From contig NZ_VFRQ01000010.1 of assembly GCF_006385705.1 (NCBI RefSeq), forward strand, positions 78,966 through 142,965: a stretch of 64,000 nucleotides of DNA, written 5' to 3'. Source of the DNA: Pontibacter mangrovi (GTDB lineage Bacteria; Bacteroidota; Bacteroidia; Cytophagales; Hymenobacteraceae). The notes under the pieces are model-generated. The model saw only the letters and a list, made by a program, of their open reading frames with translations. It had not been told where the DNA came from and ran no database searches. The translations under genes and the position numbers were made by a program. This document shows, piece after piece, positions 43,570 to 51,497 of this stretch (positions are counted from its first letter, which is position 1; every line of letters begins with the position of its first letter).

Positions 43570-44323
43570 CCAAAACCGCCCAAAACAAAACCTTACCACA
43601 GGCAGGAAGCACTTTGCCGTGCTGCTCGACCCCGACAACCTGACGGAGGCTTCCTGCCTGCACCTCATTGCCCTGAGCGAGACCCATGCCGTGGACTTTT
43701 TCTTTGTCGGCGGCAGCCTCATTACCTCCCAAAACCAGTCCGGCCTTATCCGCCTCCTGAAGCAGCACAGCAGCGTGCCGGTTATACTTTTCCCGAGCAG
43801 CAGCCAGCACATCGACACCCAGGCTGACGGCATCCTGCTGCTTTCCCTCATCTCGGGCCGCAACCCGGATTTCCTGATCGGGCAGCACGTCATCTCGGCC
43901 CCTACACTAAAAGCCAGCGGACTGCAAGTATACCCCACCGGTTATATGCTGATAGACACCGGCCGCCAAACCACCGCGTCTTACATGAGTGGCACTGCGC
44001 CTATACCTTACGACAAACCCGCTATTGCCGCCAGCACGGCAATGGCCGGCGAGCTGCTGGGCCTGCAGTATATTTTCCTGGATGGCGGCAGCGGCGCTAT
44101 GCAGCCGGTTTCTGCGGAGATGGTGGCCGCCGTGCGCCAAGCCGTGGAGTTGCCAATTATAGTTGGCGGCGGCATTGACACTACCCAAAAGGCCGCTGCC
44201 ATACTTAATGCCGGTGCCGACGTGGTGGTGGTTGGCAACCACATAGAAAAAAACCCCGGCTTTTTGGCCGAGGTCTCTTCTCTTGTTGCTTCGTATAACG
44301 TTGCCTTAGATGTTCATCGCTGA
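43559..44323 (+). CDS. Geranylgeranylglyceryl phosphate synthase-like (group II GGGPS/PcrB)
   Basis: TIM-barrel prenyltransferase of 254 residues that joins a polyprenyl diphosphate to sn-glycerol-1-phosphate. Seen are HFAVLLDPDNLT, FFFVGGSLITSQNQ, the substrate region YPTGYMLIDTG, IFLDGGSGAMQPV and the phosphate-binding VGGGIDTTQKA with GADVVVVGNHIE. Bacteroidota have group II enzymes of this type although archaeal-type ether lipids are not usual in them, so the in vivo product is uncertain. Overlaps the preceding gene by 11 nt, and its last 18 nt overlap the convergent AraC gene. Confidence 0.88.
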   Translation: MPFNQNRPKQNLTTGRKHFAVLLDPDNLTEASCLHLIALSETHAVDFFFVGGSLITSQNQSGLIRLLKQHSSVPVILFPSSSQHIDTQADGILLLSLISGRNPDFLIGQHVISAPTLKASGLQVYPTGYMLIDTGRQTTASYMSGTAPIPYDKPAIAASTAMAGELLGLQYIFLDGGSGAMQPVSAEMVAAVRQAVELPIIVGGGIDTTQKAAAILNAGADVVVVGNHIEKNPGFLAEVSSLVASYNVALDVHR

Positions 44324-45232
44324 TTCGCGACGGCGCATCTTGCCGGCAGGTATACCAAACATCATTTTAAAGCGGCGGCAGAAGTATGCGGTGTCTTTGT
44401 AACCAACTTCTTTGCCGATCTCGCGGATGCTCTTCTTGGTAGTGCGCAGCAGGAACACGGCACGCTCCATACGCTGGTACTCAATGTAGTCCTGCGGGTT
44501 GATGCCGGTCAGCATTTTGAAGTACTGCCCTACATAATCCTCAGACACATTGGCCACGTTAGAAAGCACTTTGTTAGACAAGTCGCCGCCCAGGTTCTCC
44601 TTGATGTAGTTGAACAGGTCAATCAGGCGAGGGTCTTTAAAGTAGGTGCTGTTCGTTGCCAGCTGCTCCACAAACATCCTGTTCTTCAGGATGTGGCGCA
44701 CAATCTCCACCACAATCTGCTCTGTGTACAGATTGATCAGGCGCTCTTTGCCCGGCAGTTCCTGCATGCTCTCCTCCACCACTTTGATCACCAGGTTGGC
44801 AAGCTTCGTGTTGTTAGAGATCAGGAACGCAGGCAGGTCCAGCGATGCGAAGAAGTTTACCGAGTCGAATACCTTCGCCTCAAAGCTCACGTAGCTGTGG
44901 CTTTCCTCCGCGTCTCCGATCAGGTCCAGGTCGTTGTTGCTTCTAAAGAACTTCTCTCTGTTCGTGATCAGGTCATCGTTGGTGATAGACTTGCCTTCGC
45001 CAGCCGGTCCGTAAGTAACCTTTGTGCTTCGGCCACCAGGTATGAATAGAAGTTCCCCTTCCTCTACTACATGCTCCTCATCACCGAAACCGATACTGCC
45101 TTTGTGCAGCAGGATCAGATTGTTACCTACATCATAGTAGTTGCGCACCGTAAACGGCTGCTGCAACACCAGATTTTTCGCTTTAATGAATCGCACCCCA
45201 AGCGACTCAATAATCTTATTGTAATCTTCCAT
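44306..45232 (-). CDS. AraC-family transcriptional regulator
   Basis: A 308-residue regulator: an N-terminal cupin-like sensing region (LILLHKGSIGFGDEEHVVEEGELLFIPGG within it), a helical linker, and the C-terminal double helix-turn-helix (SNVANVSEDYVGQYFKMLTG then KSIREIGKEVGYKDTAYFCRRFK, with the conserved GIPAGKMRR end). Effector and targets unknown. ATG 45232 is chosen over 45244. It contains no TATACTT motif. Its 3' end overlaps the GGGP synthase gene by 18 nt on the opposite strand. Confidence 0.92.
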   Translation of the reverse strand: MEDYNKIIESLGVRFIKAKNLVLQQPFTVRNYYDVGNNLILLHKGSIGFGDEEHVVEEGELLFIPGGRSTKVTYGPAGEGKSITNDDLITNREKFFRSNNDLDLIGDAEESHSYVSFEAKVFDSVNFFASLDLPAFLISNNTKLANLVIKVVEESMQELPGKERLINLYTEQIVVEIVRHILKNRMFVEQLATNSTYFKDPRLIDLFNYIKENLGGDLSNKVLSNVANVSEDYVGQYFKMLTGINPQDYIEYQRMERAVFLLRTTKKSIREIGKEVGYKDTAYFCRRFKMMFGIPAGKMRRRESAMNI

Positions 45233-45391
45233 GTGTGTTACCAACTAACTTTTATACTATAAACCCTTTAATTTTGGCCTAAAGCTAAGACTAATCTTTA
45301 TAAAATTCAAAACTAATATTAAAATTTATTTTAATTCGATAAAGACTATCTATAGCTCAAATCACATGGAAACAGCCTTTTGTGCGTTTTT

Positions 45392-46531
45392 TTACTTAAG
45401 CATTTCTCTCGAAATTACTATTTTCTGTATTTCGGAGGTACCTTCATAAATTTGTGTGATCTTCGCATCACGCATCAAACGCTCCACATGGTATTCTTTC
45501 ACGAAACCGTAACCACCGTGAATTTGCACTGCTTCCACAGTTGTTTCCATAGCCACTTTAGAGGCAAATAACTTGGCCATTGCGCCTGATTTGCCATAAT
45601 CGCTGTGTGTATCTTTGTCATAAGCGGCCTGAAGGCATAACAGGCGCGCCGCCTCGATGTTCGTTGCCATATCAGCCAGTTTAAACTGTATGGCCTGATG
45701 TTTTGAAATCTCTACGCCAAAGGCCTTGCGTTCTTTAGAGTACTTCAAGGCCAGTTCCATAGCTCCGGAAGCAATGCCTAAAGCCTGCGAGGCAATGCCG
45801 ATTCGTCCTCCAGCCAGTGTTTGCATCGCAAACTTAAATCCGAAGCCATCCTCTCCTATCCTATTCTCTTTTGGTACTTTTACGTCAGAAAACATTAAAG
45901 AGTGGGTATCTGAGCCACGAATTCCTAATTTATTTTCTTTTGGTCCAACTACAAATCCTTCCATTCCGCGCTCTACGATCAGCGCATTGATGCCACGATG
46001 CCCTTTTTCAGGGTAAGTTTGTGCAATTACAAGGTAAACGGAAGCGGTGCTGCCATTGGTGATCCAGTTCTTAGTACCATTCAGCAGGTAGTAGTCGCCC
46101 ATGTCTTCGGCGGTGGTGCGCTGTGAGGTGGCGTCAGAACCGGCCTCTGGCTCTGACAGGCAGAAAGCGCCGATCATCTCGCCGGAAGTCAGCTTTGGCA
46201 GGTATTTCTGCTTCTGCTCCTCATTCCCGAACTTCTCCAGGCCCCAGCACACCAGTGAGTTGTTTACCGACATTACCACAGACGCAGAGGCATCTACCTT
46301 AGAGATTTCCTCCATCGCCAGCACATAGGAGATCGTGTCCATGCCGCCTCCGCCATACTTAGGGTCCACCATCATGCCTAAAAAGCCAAGCTCACCCATT
46401 TTCTTGATCTGCTCTGCCGGGAACTTCTGCTCCTCGTCGCGCTCAATTACGCCGGGCAAAAGCTCGGCTTGCGCAAACTCACGGGCGGCAGCTTGCACTG
46501 CCAAGTGCTCCTCTGTAAGTTGAAAGTTCAT
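45392..46531 (-). CDS. Acyl-CoA dehydrogenase
   Basis: FAD enzyme of the first beta-oxidation step, 379 residues, the short/medium-chain length. Seen are GGGGMDTISYVLAMEEISK, AFCLSEPEAGSDATSQRT, NGTKNWITNGSTASVYLVIA, and the catalytic-base motif QIYEGTSEIQKIVISREML. Chain-length preference is not predictable here. Codon use is AT-richer at its 3' part, and no TATACTT motif occurs in it. It is monocistronic, with a promoter box 46 nt upstream. Confidence 0.95.
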   Translation of the reverse strand: MNFQLTEEHLAVQAAAREFAQAELLPGVIERDEEQKFPAEQIKKMGELGFLGMMVDPKYGGGGMDTISYVLAMEEISKVDASASVVMSVNNSLVCWGLEKFGNEEQKQKYLPKLTSGEMIGAFCLSEPEAGSDATSQRTTAEDMGDYYLLNGTKNWITNGSTASVYLVIAQTYPEKGHRGINALIVERGMEGFVVGPKENKLGIRGSDTHSLMFSDVKVPKENRIGEDGFGFKFAMQTLAGGRIGIASQALGIASGAMELALKYSKERKAFGVEISKHQAIQFKLADMATNIEAARLLCLQAAYDKDTHSDYGKSGAMAKLFASKVAMETTVEAVQIHGGYGFVKEYHVERLMRDAKITQIYEGTSEIQKIVISREMLK

Positions 46532-46576
46532 ATGCGTTATCTAAAGGATAAATTTTAACTAGTTTTAATTCCGGTA

Positions 46577-46584
46577 CAAAACTA
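46577..46584 (-). promoter_or_regulatory. -7 promoter box for acyl-CoA dehydrogenase
   Basis: TAGTTTTG on the minus strand fits TAnnTTTG, 45 nt before the ATG. Confidence 0.6.
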
Positions 46585-46683
46585 TGAAATTAAGTTGCAT
46601 TTATTCAACCTGGTATACTAATAATTGTTGTGAATCCTCCATAGTTTATGTATAATTTTATTTCAGAAGCTGCAGGAGAAGCA

Positions 46684-46728
46684 CAAAAACACAGCGCCGC
46701 CAATGCAAAAGCAAAGGCGGCGCTTGTA
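46684..46728 (-). terminator. Terminator after zinc peptidase gene
   Basis: AGCGCCGCC pairs with GGCGGCGCT across a 14-nt loop, with A residues on the plus strand giving a T-tail for the leftward transcript. Confidence 0.75.
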
Positions 46729-46751
46729 CTGTCAGGCATATTTAATATTTC

Positions 46752-47432
46752 CTAGTCGCGGCGTCCCATCAGTAGCGACACATAGTACAACAGCGTAGCC
46801 AGTGAGCCAAGCGCAGCCACCACGTAGGTCAGGGCGGCCCATTTCAGGGCGTCTTTTGCCATGGCGTGCTCCTGTGTGGTTACTATGCCGCGGCGGTCTA
46901 TCCAGGCAAGGGCGCGCTTGCTGGCGTCAAACTCCACGGGCAGTGTAACAAAGCTGAAGATAGTGGTTAGGCCGAACAGCGCCACCCCGATGGCTAACGG
47001 AATAGGCGTTGTCTGTATCATAAGTATACCGATCAGGATGATCCACTGCATGTAACGCGAGGCAATGCTCAGCGCCGGCACCATGGCGGAGCGGAACTTC
47101 AGGAACGCGTATGCTTTGGCGTGCTGCACTGCGTGGCCACATTCGTGGGCCGCTACGGCGGCGGCGGCGGCACTGCGCGCCTCGTACACATACTCGCTTA
47201 GGTTCACGGTTTTGTCAGCAGGGTTGTAGTGGTCTGTCAGGCGGCCCGCCACCGACATCACCTTCACGTCCGTGATGCCGTTGTCGCGCAGCATCATCTC
47301 CGCTACCTCGCGGCCGCTAAGGCCAGAGCTCAGCGGCGTCTGGGAGTATTTCTTGAACTTGCTCTTCAGCGTGGCGCTCACCGCCATACTGATCAGCATG
47401 AACACGATACCTATAAAATATATTCCGAGCAT
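46752..47432 (-). CDS. Membrane zinc metallopeptidase (YugP type)
   Basis: A 226-residue integral-membrane protease of the neutral zinc metallopeptidase/YugP family. The zinc site HECGHAVQH (HExxH) is near residue 96, preceded by the extracytoplasmic stretch HYNPADKTVNLSEYVYE; hydrophobic helices lie at about 2-20, 115-140, 145-168 and 195-215. The conserved FDASKRALAWI follows. Substrates are unknown. It follows rfaE2 by 9 nt and closes the leftward run of flippase, rfaE2 and peptidase. Confidence 0.9.
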   Translation of the reverse strand: MLGIYFIGIVFMLISMAVSATLKSKFKKYSQTPLSSGLSGREVAEMMLRDNGITDVKVMSVAGRLTDHYNPADKTVNLSEYVYEARSAAAAAVAAHECGHAVQHAKAYAFLKFRSAMVPALSIASRYMQWIILIGILMIQTTPIPLAIGVALFGLTTIFSFVTLPVEFDASKRALAWIDRRGIVTTQEHAMAKDALKWAALTYVVAALGSLATLLYYVSLLMGRRD

Positions 47433-47441
47433 AGTCTTATG

Positions 47442-47930
47442 TTAAGGGTTAATGTTATTCTCTATCTTTTTTACGATGTTGGTCGTGGAATAGCCTTTTA
47501 CCAGCGGCACTGTTTTCACTTCTCCGCCATGGGCCTGCACCACTTCGTGCCCCACAATCTGCTCCACGGCATAGTCGTCGCCTTTTACCAATATGTCCGG
47601 TTGCACGGCTTTTATCAGTTCCAGGGGCGTGTCTTCGCCAAAGAGCACTACTGCATCCACAAACAAAAGGGATGCCATAACGCGCGCGCGTGACATTTCG
47701 TCCTGAAGCGGCCGGCTTGGCCCTTTAATACGGCTGATGGAGGCATCGGTATTTAGCCCCAGAACAAGTTTATCGCCCAGATGTTTTGCTTTCTCCAGGT
47801 AATCGACGTGGCCCAGGTGCAGCAGGTCGAAGCAGCCGTTGGTGAACACGATTCTTTGCCCTTGGCTACGCCAGTTCTGCACCTGCCCCAGCAGTTGCGG
47901 CAGGGTATAAATTTTATCTTTTGAGTTCAT
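47442..47930 (-). CDS. rfaE2: Heptose-1-phosphate adenylyltransferase (RfaE domain II type)
   Basis: A 162-residue nucleotidyltransferase with FTNGCFDLLHLGHVDYLEKA (HxGH motif), GLNTDASISRIKGPSRP and KGDDY near the end. It activates D-glycero-beta-D-manno-heptose 1-phosphate with ATP in the path to ADP-heptose for LPS core; the kinase half (HldE domain I) is not fused and not in the window. Start at 47930 is the first ATG giving the family N-terminus; upstream extension overlaps the flippase gene. It overlaps that gene by 17 nt. Confidence 0.9.
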   Translation of the reverse strand: MNSKDKIYTLPQLLGQVQNWRSQGQRIVFTNGCFDLLHLGHVDYLEKAKHLGDKLVLGLNTDASISRIKGPSRPLQDEMSRARVMASLLFVDAVVLFGEDTPLELIKAVQPDILVKGDDYAVEQIVGHEVVQAHGGEVKTVPLVKGYSTTNIVKKIENNINP

Positions 47931-48957
47931 GTGCCTTGGAAGAAGTATGGGCATGCCTTTTAGCCGGCCTGGCGCGGCGCAGCATGCTGTCCATAAAGCT
48001 AGCAACTCCCATCACAACTACCAAAAGTGTTTGCGACGTATGGCCTAGCAGCGCATAGGCCATGCCCGCCTCTTTGGGCACCCCATAGAGCAGCAGCGTG
48101 GCCTGCACCAGCAGGTGGTACACCCCAATGCCGCCTTGCACCGGCGCCGCCATCCCCAGTGTGCCCACCAGAAGTATAGACAAAGCAGCTCCCCAGCCCA
48201 GGTCGGAGGTGGCCGGCAAAGCGTAGAACACGGTTAGGCTCATGCCGTAGTACATCAGCCACACGAACAAAGTATGGCCCCAGAAAGCCCATGGGTTATT
48301 TAGCTTGGTGATGCTGAACACGCCCTGCAGCATGCCCCGGGCAAAGCGCACCGCCTTCCGGAAAAACGCATTCTGGCGCAGCAGGCTCAGGTAACGTATC
48401 CCTAAAAACAACAGCACTGCCACGGAGCCCAACACCACCCAGAAGGCCCAATAAAGAGAGCTGATGGCATGTTCGAGGCTGGTATACTTATCAGAGAAAA
48501 GGTCGAGGAAAAAGTCGCGGATACGGCCAAACTCTACAAGAAAGGTGAGGCCAATAACGGCCAGCAGCATCACCATATCGATGATGCGCTCGGCGATGAC
48601 GGTGCCGAAGCCCGTGTTGATGGGCAGGTTATCGGAGCGGCGCAGCATGCTGCAGCGCACCACCTCGCCCATGCGCGGCAGCACCAGGTTAGCCAGGTAG
48701 CCCACCATCATGGCGTTGTAGGTATTGCGGAGCGGCGGCTTGTGGCCCGTGGGCTCTATCTGCATCTGCCAGCGCAGCGCGCGGCTCAGGTAAGCTAGCA
48801 CCCCCATCGCCACCGACACCATTACCCAGCCGTAGTCGGCGCTCCGGAATTCCTCCCACATTTTCTGAAAGTCCAGTTCCTTCAGCGCGTACCACATCAG
48901 AAACGCGGAAACGCTCAGCAGCAGGACATACTTCAGAAAAGAGAGGAGTTTTCGCAT
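47914..48957 (-). CDS. LPG synthetase/flippase-domain membrane protein (UPF0104)
   Basis: A 347-residue polytopic protein with about eight membrane helices, of the lysylphosphatidylglycerol synthase transmembrane/UPF0104 family. Typical segments are SRALRWQMQIEP, MVGYLANLVLPRMGEVVRCSML, IAERIIDMVMLL and APVQGGIGVYHLLVQATLLLYG. The soluble aminoacyl-transfer domain is absent, so it is a flippase-like stand-alone. The lipid moved is unknown; coupling to rfaE2 (17-nt overlap) hints at envelope lipid or LPS work. Confidence 0.88.
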   Translation of the reverse strand: MRKLLSFLKYVLLLSVSAFLMWYALKELDFQKMWEEFRSADYGWVMVSVAMGVLAYLSRALRWQMQIEPTGHKPPLRNTYNAMMVGYLANLVLPRMGEVVRCSMLRRSDNLPINTGFGTVIAERIIDMVMLLAVIGLTFLVEFGRIRDFFLDLFSDKYTSLEHAISSLYWAFWVVLGSVAVLLFLGIRYLSLLRQNAFFRKAVRFARGMLQGVFSITKLNNPWAFWGHTLFVWLMYYGMSLTVFYALPATSDLGWGAALSILLVGTLGMAAPVQGGIGVYHLLVQATLLLYGVPKEAGMAYALLGHTSQTLLVVVMGVASFMDSMLRRARPAKRHAHTSSKAHELKR

Positions 48958-48966
48958 GCAGGAGGG

Positions 48967-49314
48967 TTATACCAGGCGGTTGTGCTGGTCCGGGAACACC
49001 AGCGTTGGCGTATGGCTTTTAGCGTCTTCGAACTTGATGCTGCAGTACGAGATGATGATGACCACATCGCCCACCTGCACCTTGCGGGCCGCCGGGCCAT
49101 TGAGGCAAATGGTGCCGGTACCGCGCTCGCCCTTTATTACGTAGGTCTCGAAGCGCTCCCCGTTGTTGATGTTCACGATCTGTACTTTCTCGTTCTCCAC
49201 GATGTTGGCCGCGTCCATCAGGTCTTCGTCTACAGTAATGCTGCCTACATAGTGCAGCTCGGCCTGCGTAACCTTACAACGGTGGATTTTGGATTTTAAA
49301 ACCTCAATATACAT
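48967..49314 (-). CDS. panD: Aspartate 1-decarboxylase
   Basis: Makes beta-alanine for pantothenate. The 115-residue proenzyme cleaves itself between Gly24 and Ser25 in [12 protein letters not shown], giving the pyruvoyl cofactor on Ser25; the motifs [18 protein letters not shown] and [17 protein letters not shown] are intact. ATG 49314 fits the family start [13 protein letters not shown] and lies 21 nt after a promoter box. The flippase gene starts 9 nt downstream of its stop. panC is 96 nt upstream with its own promoter. Confidence 0.96.
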   Translation of the reverse strand: MYIEVLKSKIHRCKVTQAELHYVGSITVDEDLMDAANIVENEKVQIVNINNGERFETYVIKGERGTGTICLNGPAARKVQVGDVVIIISYCSIKFEDAKSHTPTLVFPDQHNRLV

Positions 49315-49335
49315 GGTGTAATTTGTAATGGAGCG

Positions 49336-49343
49336 CAAAGTTA
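49336..49343 (-). promoter_or_regulatory. -7 promoter box for panD
   Basis: TAACTTTG on the minus strand, 21 nt before the panD ATG; same octamer and nearly same spacing as at hemA. Confidence 0.65.
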
Positions 49344-49409
49344 GATAATTGGCTGCATAATAACTACCAACACTAACAGCGGCTTTCCTTATCTGTTAAC
49401 CTAAACAAT

Positions 49410-50264
49410 CTATACTTCGTTTAGATTCACCAGAATGTTGTCGATGAGGCGAACAGGGCCCACATGGGCGGCAATGCAGAGCGCCACCTCCTGCCCCGGC
49501 CGCACCTGGGCCAGCGGCTGCAGCGTGTTCGGGTCGGCTATTTCGAAGTACTCCAGCGCTACGCCGTATGCACCGGTTAAGTATGCCTCCACGGCTGCTT
49601 TTATACTATAAGTCGGTTTCTCCGGGAGCTGCTGCCTGGCCAGCTGCAGCGCGCTGTAAAGTATGGTGGCCGTCTGCCGCTGCTCCGCATCCAGGCGCTT
49701 GTTCCTCGACGACATGGCCAGTCCGTCGGCCTCACGGATGGTGGGGTAGCGCACCACCTCCACATCATAGCTCAGCCCCTGCACCAGCTGCTTCACAATC
49801 GCCACCTGCTGCAGGTCCTTCTGCCCGAAATAGGCGCGGTGCGGCTGCACATAATGGAAAAGCTTGCCTACGATGGTGGCCACGCCGTTAAAATGGCCCG
49901 GGCGGTGCTCGCCTTCCATCACGGCCTCCAGCGGCCCGAAACTAAACTGCAGCAGCGACTGTTGTACATATATCTCCTCAGCATGCGGGGCAAACAGAAT
50001 GTCGCAGCCTACTGACCTCAGCAGCTCAGCGTCCTGCTCCATGGTGCGGGGATACATCTTGTAATCTTCCGGGTTGTTAAACTGTGTGGGATTGACGAAA
50101 ATACTGCAAACGGTAACGTCGTTCTCCTGCACCGAAGCGCGCAGCAGCTGCAGGTGCCCCTCGTGCAGGGCGCCCATGGTGGGCACAAAGCCTATGCGTT
50201 TGCCGCTGCAGCGCAGGGCTTCCATGCGGCCCCGGATGATACTAACCCGCTCGATAACTTCCAT
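49410..50264 (-). CDS. panC: Pantothenate synthetase
   Basis: ATP-dependent joining of pantoate and beta-alanine. The 284-residue length is standard. FVPTMGALHEGHLQLL carries the HxGH motif, followed by SIFVNPTQFNNPEDYKMYPR, AYFGQKDLQQ and the second ATP motif READGLAMSSRN. It lies upstream of panD in the same direction, so two consecutive pathway enzymes are clustered. panB is not in the window. Divergent from the glycogen-synthase gene across about 137 nt holding both promoter boxes. Confidence 0.97.
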   Translation of the reverse strand: MEVIERVSIIRGRMEALRCSGKRIGFVPTMGALHEGHLQLLRASVQENDVTVCSIFVNPTQFNNPEDYKMYPRTMEQDAELLRSVGCDILFAPHAEEIYVQQSLLQFSFGPLEAVMEGEHRPGHFNGVATIVGKLFHYVQPHRAYFGQKDLQQVAIVKQLVQGLSYDVEVVRYPTIREADGLAMSSRNKRLDAEQRQTATILYSALQLARQQLPEKPTYSIKAAVEAYLTGAYGVALEYFEIADPNTLQPLAQVRPGQEVALCIAAHVGPVRLIDNILVNLNEV

Positions 50265-50301
50265 GTCGGTGATGTGTCTTGTGATACGCCCGTAAAGCCG
50301 G

Positions 50302-50309
50302 CAAAAGTA
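50302..50309 (-). promoter_or_regulatory. -7 promoter box for panC
   Basis: TACTTTTG on the minus strand, 37 nt before the ATG. Confidence 0.6.
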
Positions 50310-50349
50310 AGTTACAGCGTTTTAAATTGAAAATCAGAATAAAAAATAC

Positions 50350-50357
50350 TAATTTTG
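50350..50357 (+). promoter_or_regulatory. -7 promoter box for glycogen-synthase-like gene
   Basis: TAATTTTG fits TAnnTTTG, 44 nt before the ATG at 50402. Confidence 0.6.
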
Positions 50358-50401
50358 CACGACCCTATACTGTTGCTTATTAAAATCTTAATTTCATACC
50401 C

Positions 50402-51214
50402 ATGTCAAAATTGCGAATCCTATACGCCGCCACCGAGATCAATCCTTTCTTACAAACCTCTAAAGTAGCAGAGTTTTTACAAACGCTGCCGCAGGGTATG
50501 CAAGAGCGAGGGATGGAGATCCGGATCTTCGTTCCGCGGTTCGGCCTGATAAACGAGCGCAAGAACCGTTTGCATGAGGTGGTACGCCTTTCGGGCATCA
50601 ACATCGCTGTGGGTGATGATGAAAAACCTTTGGTAATTAAAGTGGCTTCCATACCGAACGCGAAGCTACAGGTTTATTTTATTGATAACGAAGATTATTT
50701 CCATAGAAAATCAGTTTTCGTTGACAAAAACAACAAATTCCACCAGGACAACGACGAGCGCGCTATCTTCTTCTGCAAGGGTGTGCTGGAAACCGTGAAG
50801 AAACTGGGCTGGGCGCCGGACATTGTGCACTGCAACGACTGGATGACAGGCCTGATCCCGATGTACCTGAAGACCACGTACAAGAAGGACCCTATCTTTA
50901 AGGACTCTAAATCGATGTTTACGGTGTACAACAACAGCTATAGCCACAAGTTCAGCGATGACCTGCTGGAGAAAGTGAAGATGCTGGATATTGACGACAG
51001 CATGCTCACGCACCTGGAGTCGGCTGACACGAATGCCTTTATCAAGTGCGGCATGGAGTACGCCGACGCCGTGATTAAGACAAACGAGGACTTCAGCGAG
51101 AACATCAACGCCATGTTTGCTGACTTCATGAAGAAGAAGACCATCAGCACCGTGTGCGCCGACGACACCTTGCTGGACAACTACTATAACCTGTACAACG
51201 AGCTGAGCAAGTAA
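50402..51214 (+). CDS. Half-length glycogen/starch synthase-like protein (GT5 N-domain)
   Basis: A 270-residue protein matching only the N-terminal half of GT5 glycogen synthases (normally about 480): LRILYAATEINPFLQTSKVAEF, EIRIFVPRFGLINERKNRL, VYFIDNEDYFHRK, PDIVHCNDWMTGLIPMYLK. The usual acceptor/donor motif KVGGLGDV is replaced by TSKVAEF and the C-terminal ADP-glucose-binding domain is missing. This short form is widespread in Bacteroidota as a conserved gene, so it is not a local truncation. Catalytic activity is doubtful; a regulatory or assembly role is possible. Neighbours are panC (divergent) and glmS (downstream). Confidence 0.85.
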   Translation: MSKLRILYAATEINPFLQTSKVAEFLQTLPQGMQERGMEIRIFVPRFGLINERKNRLHEVVRLSGINIAVGDDEKPLVIKVASIPNAKLQVYFIDNEDYFHRKSVFVDKNNKFHQDNDERAIFFCKGVLETVKKLGWAPDIVHCNDWMTGLIPMYLKTTYKKDPIFKDSKSMFTVYNNSYSHKFSDDLLEKVKMLDIDDSMLTHLESADTNAFIKCGMEYADAVIKTNEDFSENINAMFADFMKKKTISTVCADDTLLDNYYNLYNELSK

Positions 51215-51303
51215 GCCACAGCCTCCCCCCTTTTTGTACTTTGCTTAAAGTATAAAAGCACAACGGAAAGGGCTACAGGAACAGCATAGTATAATATTAC
51301 AAG

Positions 51304-51348
51304 AAGCTGCCGCTTATATTACATAAAGTAATAGAGTGGCAGCTTTTT
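51304..51348 (+). terminator. Terminator after glycogen-synthase-like gene
   Basis: AAGCTGCCGCT pairs with AGTGGCAGCTT, with an inner TATTAC/GTAATA stem and a T-run. The gap 51215-51497 otherwise contains one AAGTATA and the glmS promoter. Confidence 0.8.
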
Positions 51349-51449
51349 ATTTTGCCCATAACCCGCTGACATGAAAAATGTTATGGCCAAATGCCTACCC
51401 AAAGCACAACGCTAAAGCGTAGAAGTTATAGAGATACGCAAGAAATAGG

Positions 51450-51457
51450 TATTTTTG
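51450..51457 (+). promoter_or_regulatory. -7 promoter box for glmS
   Basis: TATTTTTG fits TAnnTTTG, 40 nt before the ATG at 51498. No glmS ribozyme-like structure is evident. Confidence 0.6.
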
Positions 51458-51497
51458 CAGTTACCTATGTGTTCCTATAAGAGAAAAGAGAAAAATT

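Noticed and set aside
51215..51497. Possible glmS ribozyme in the glmS leader
   Set aside because: The leader shows only a terminator and a promoter box; none of the conserved ribozyme core is visible and the class is essentially confined to Firmicutes.
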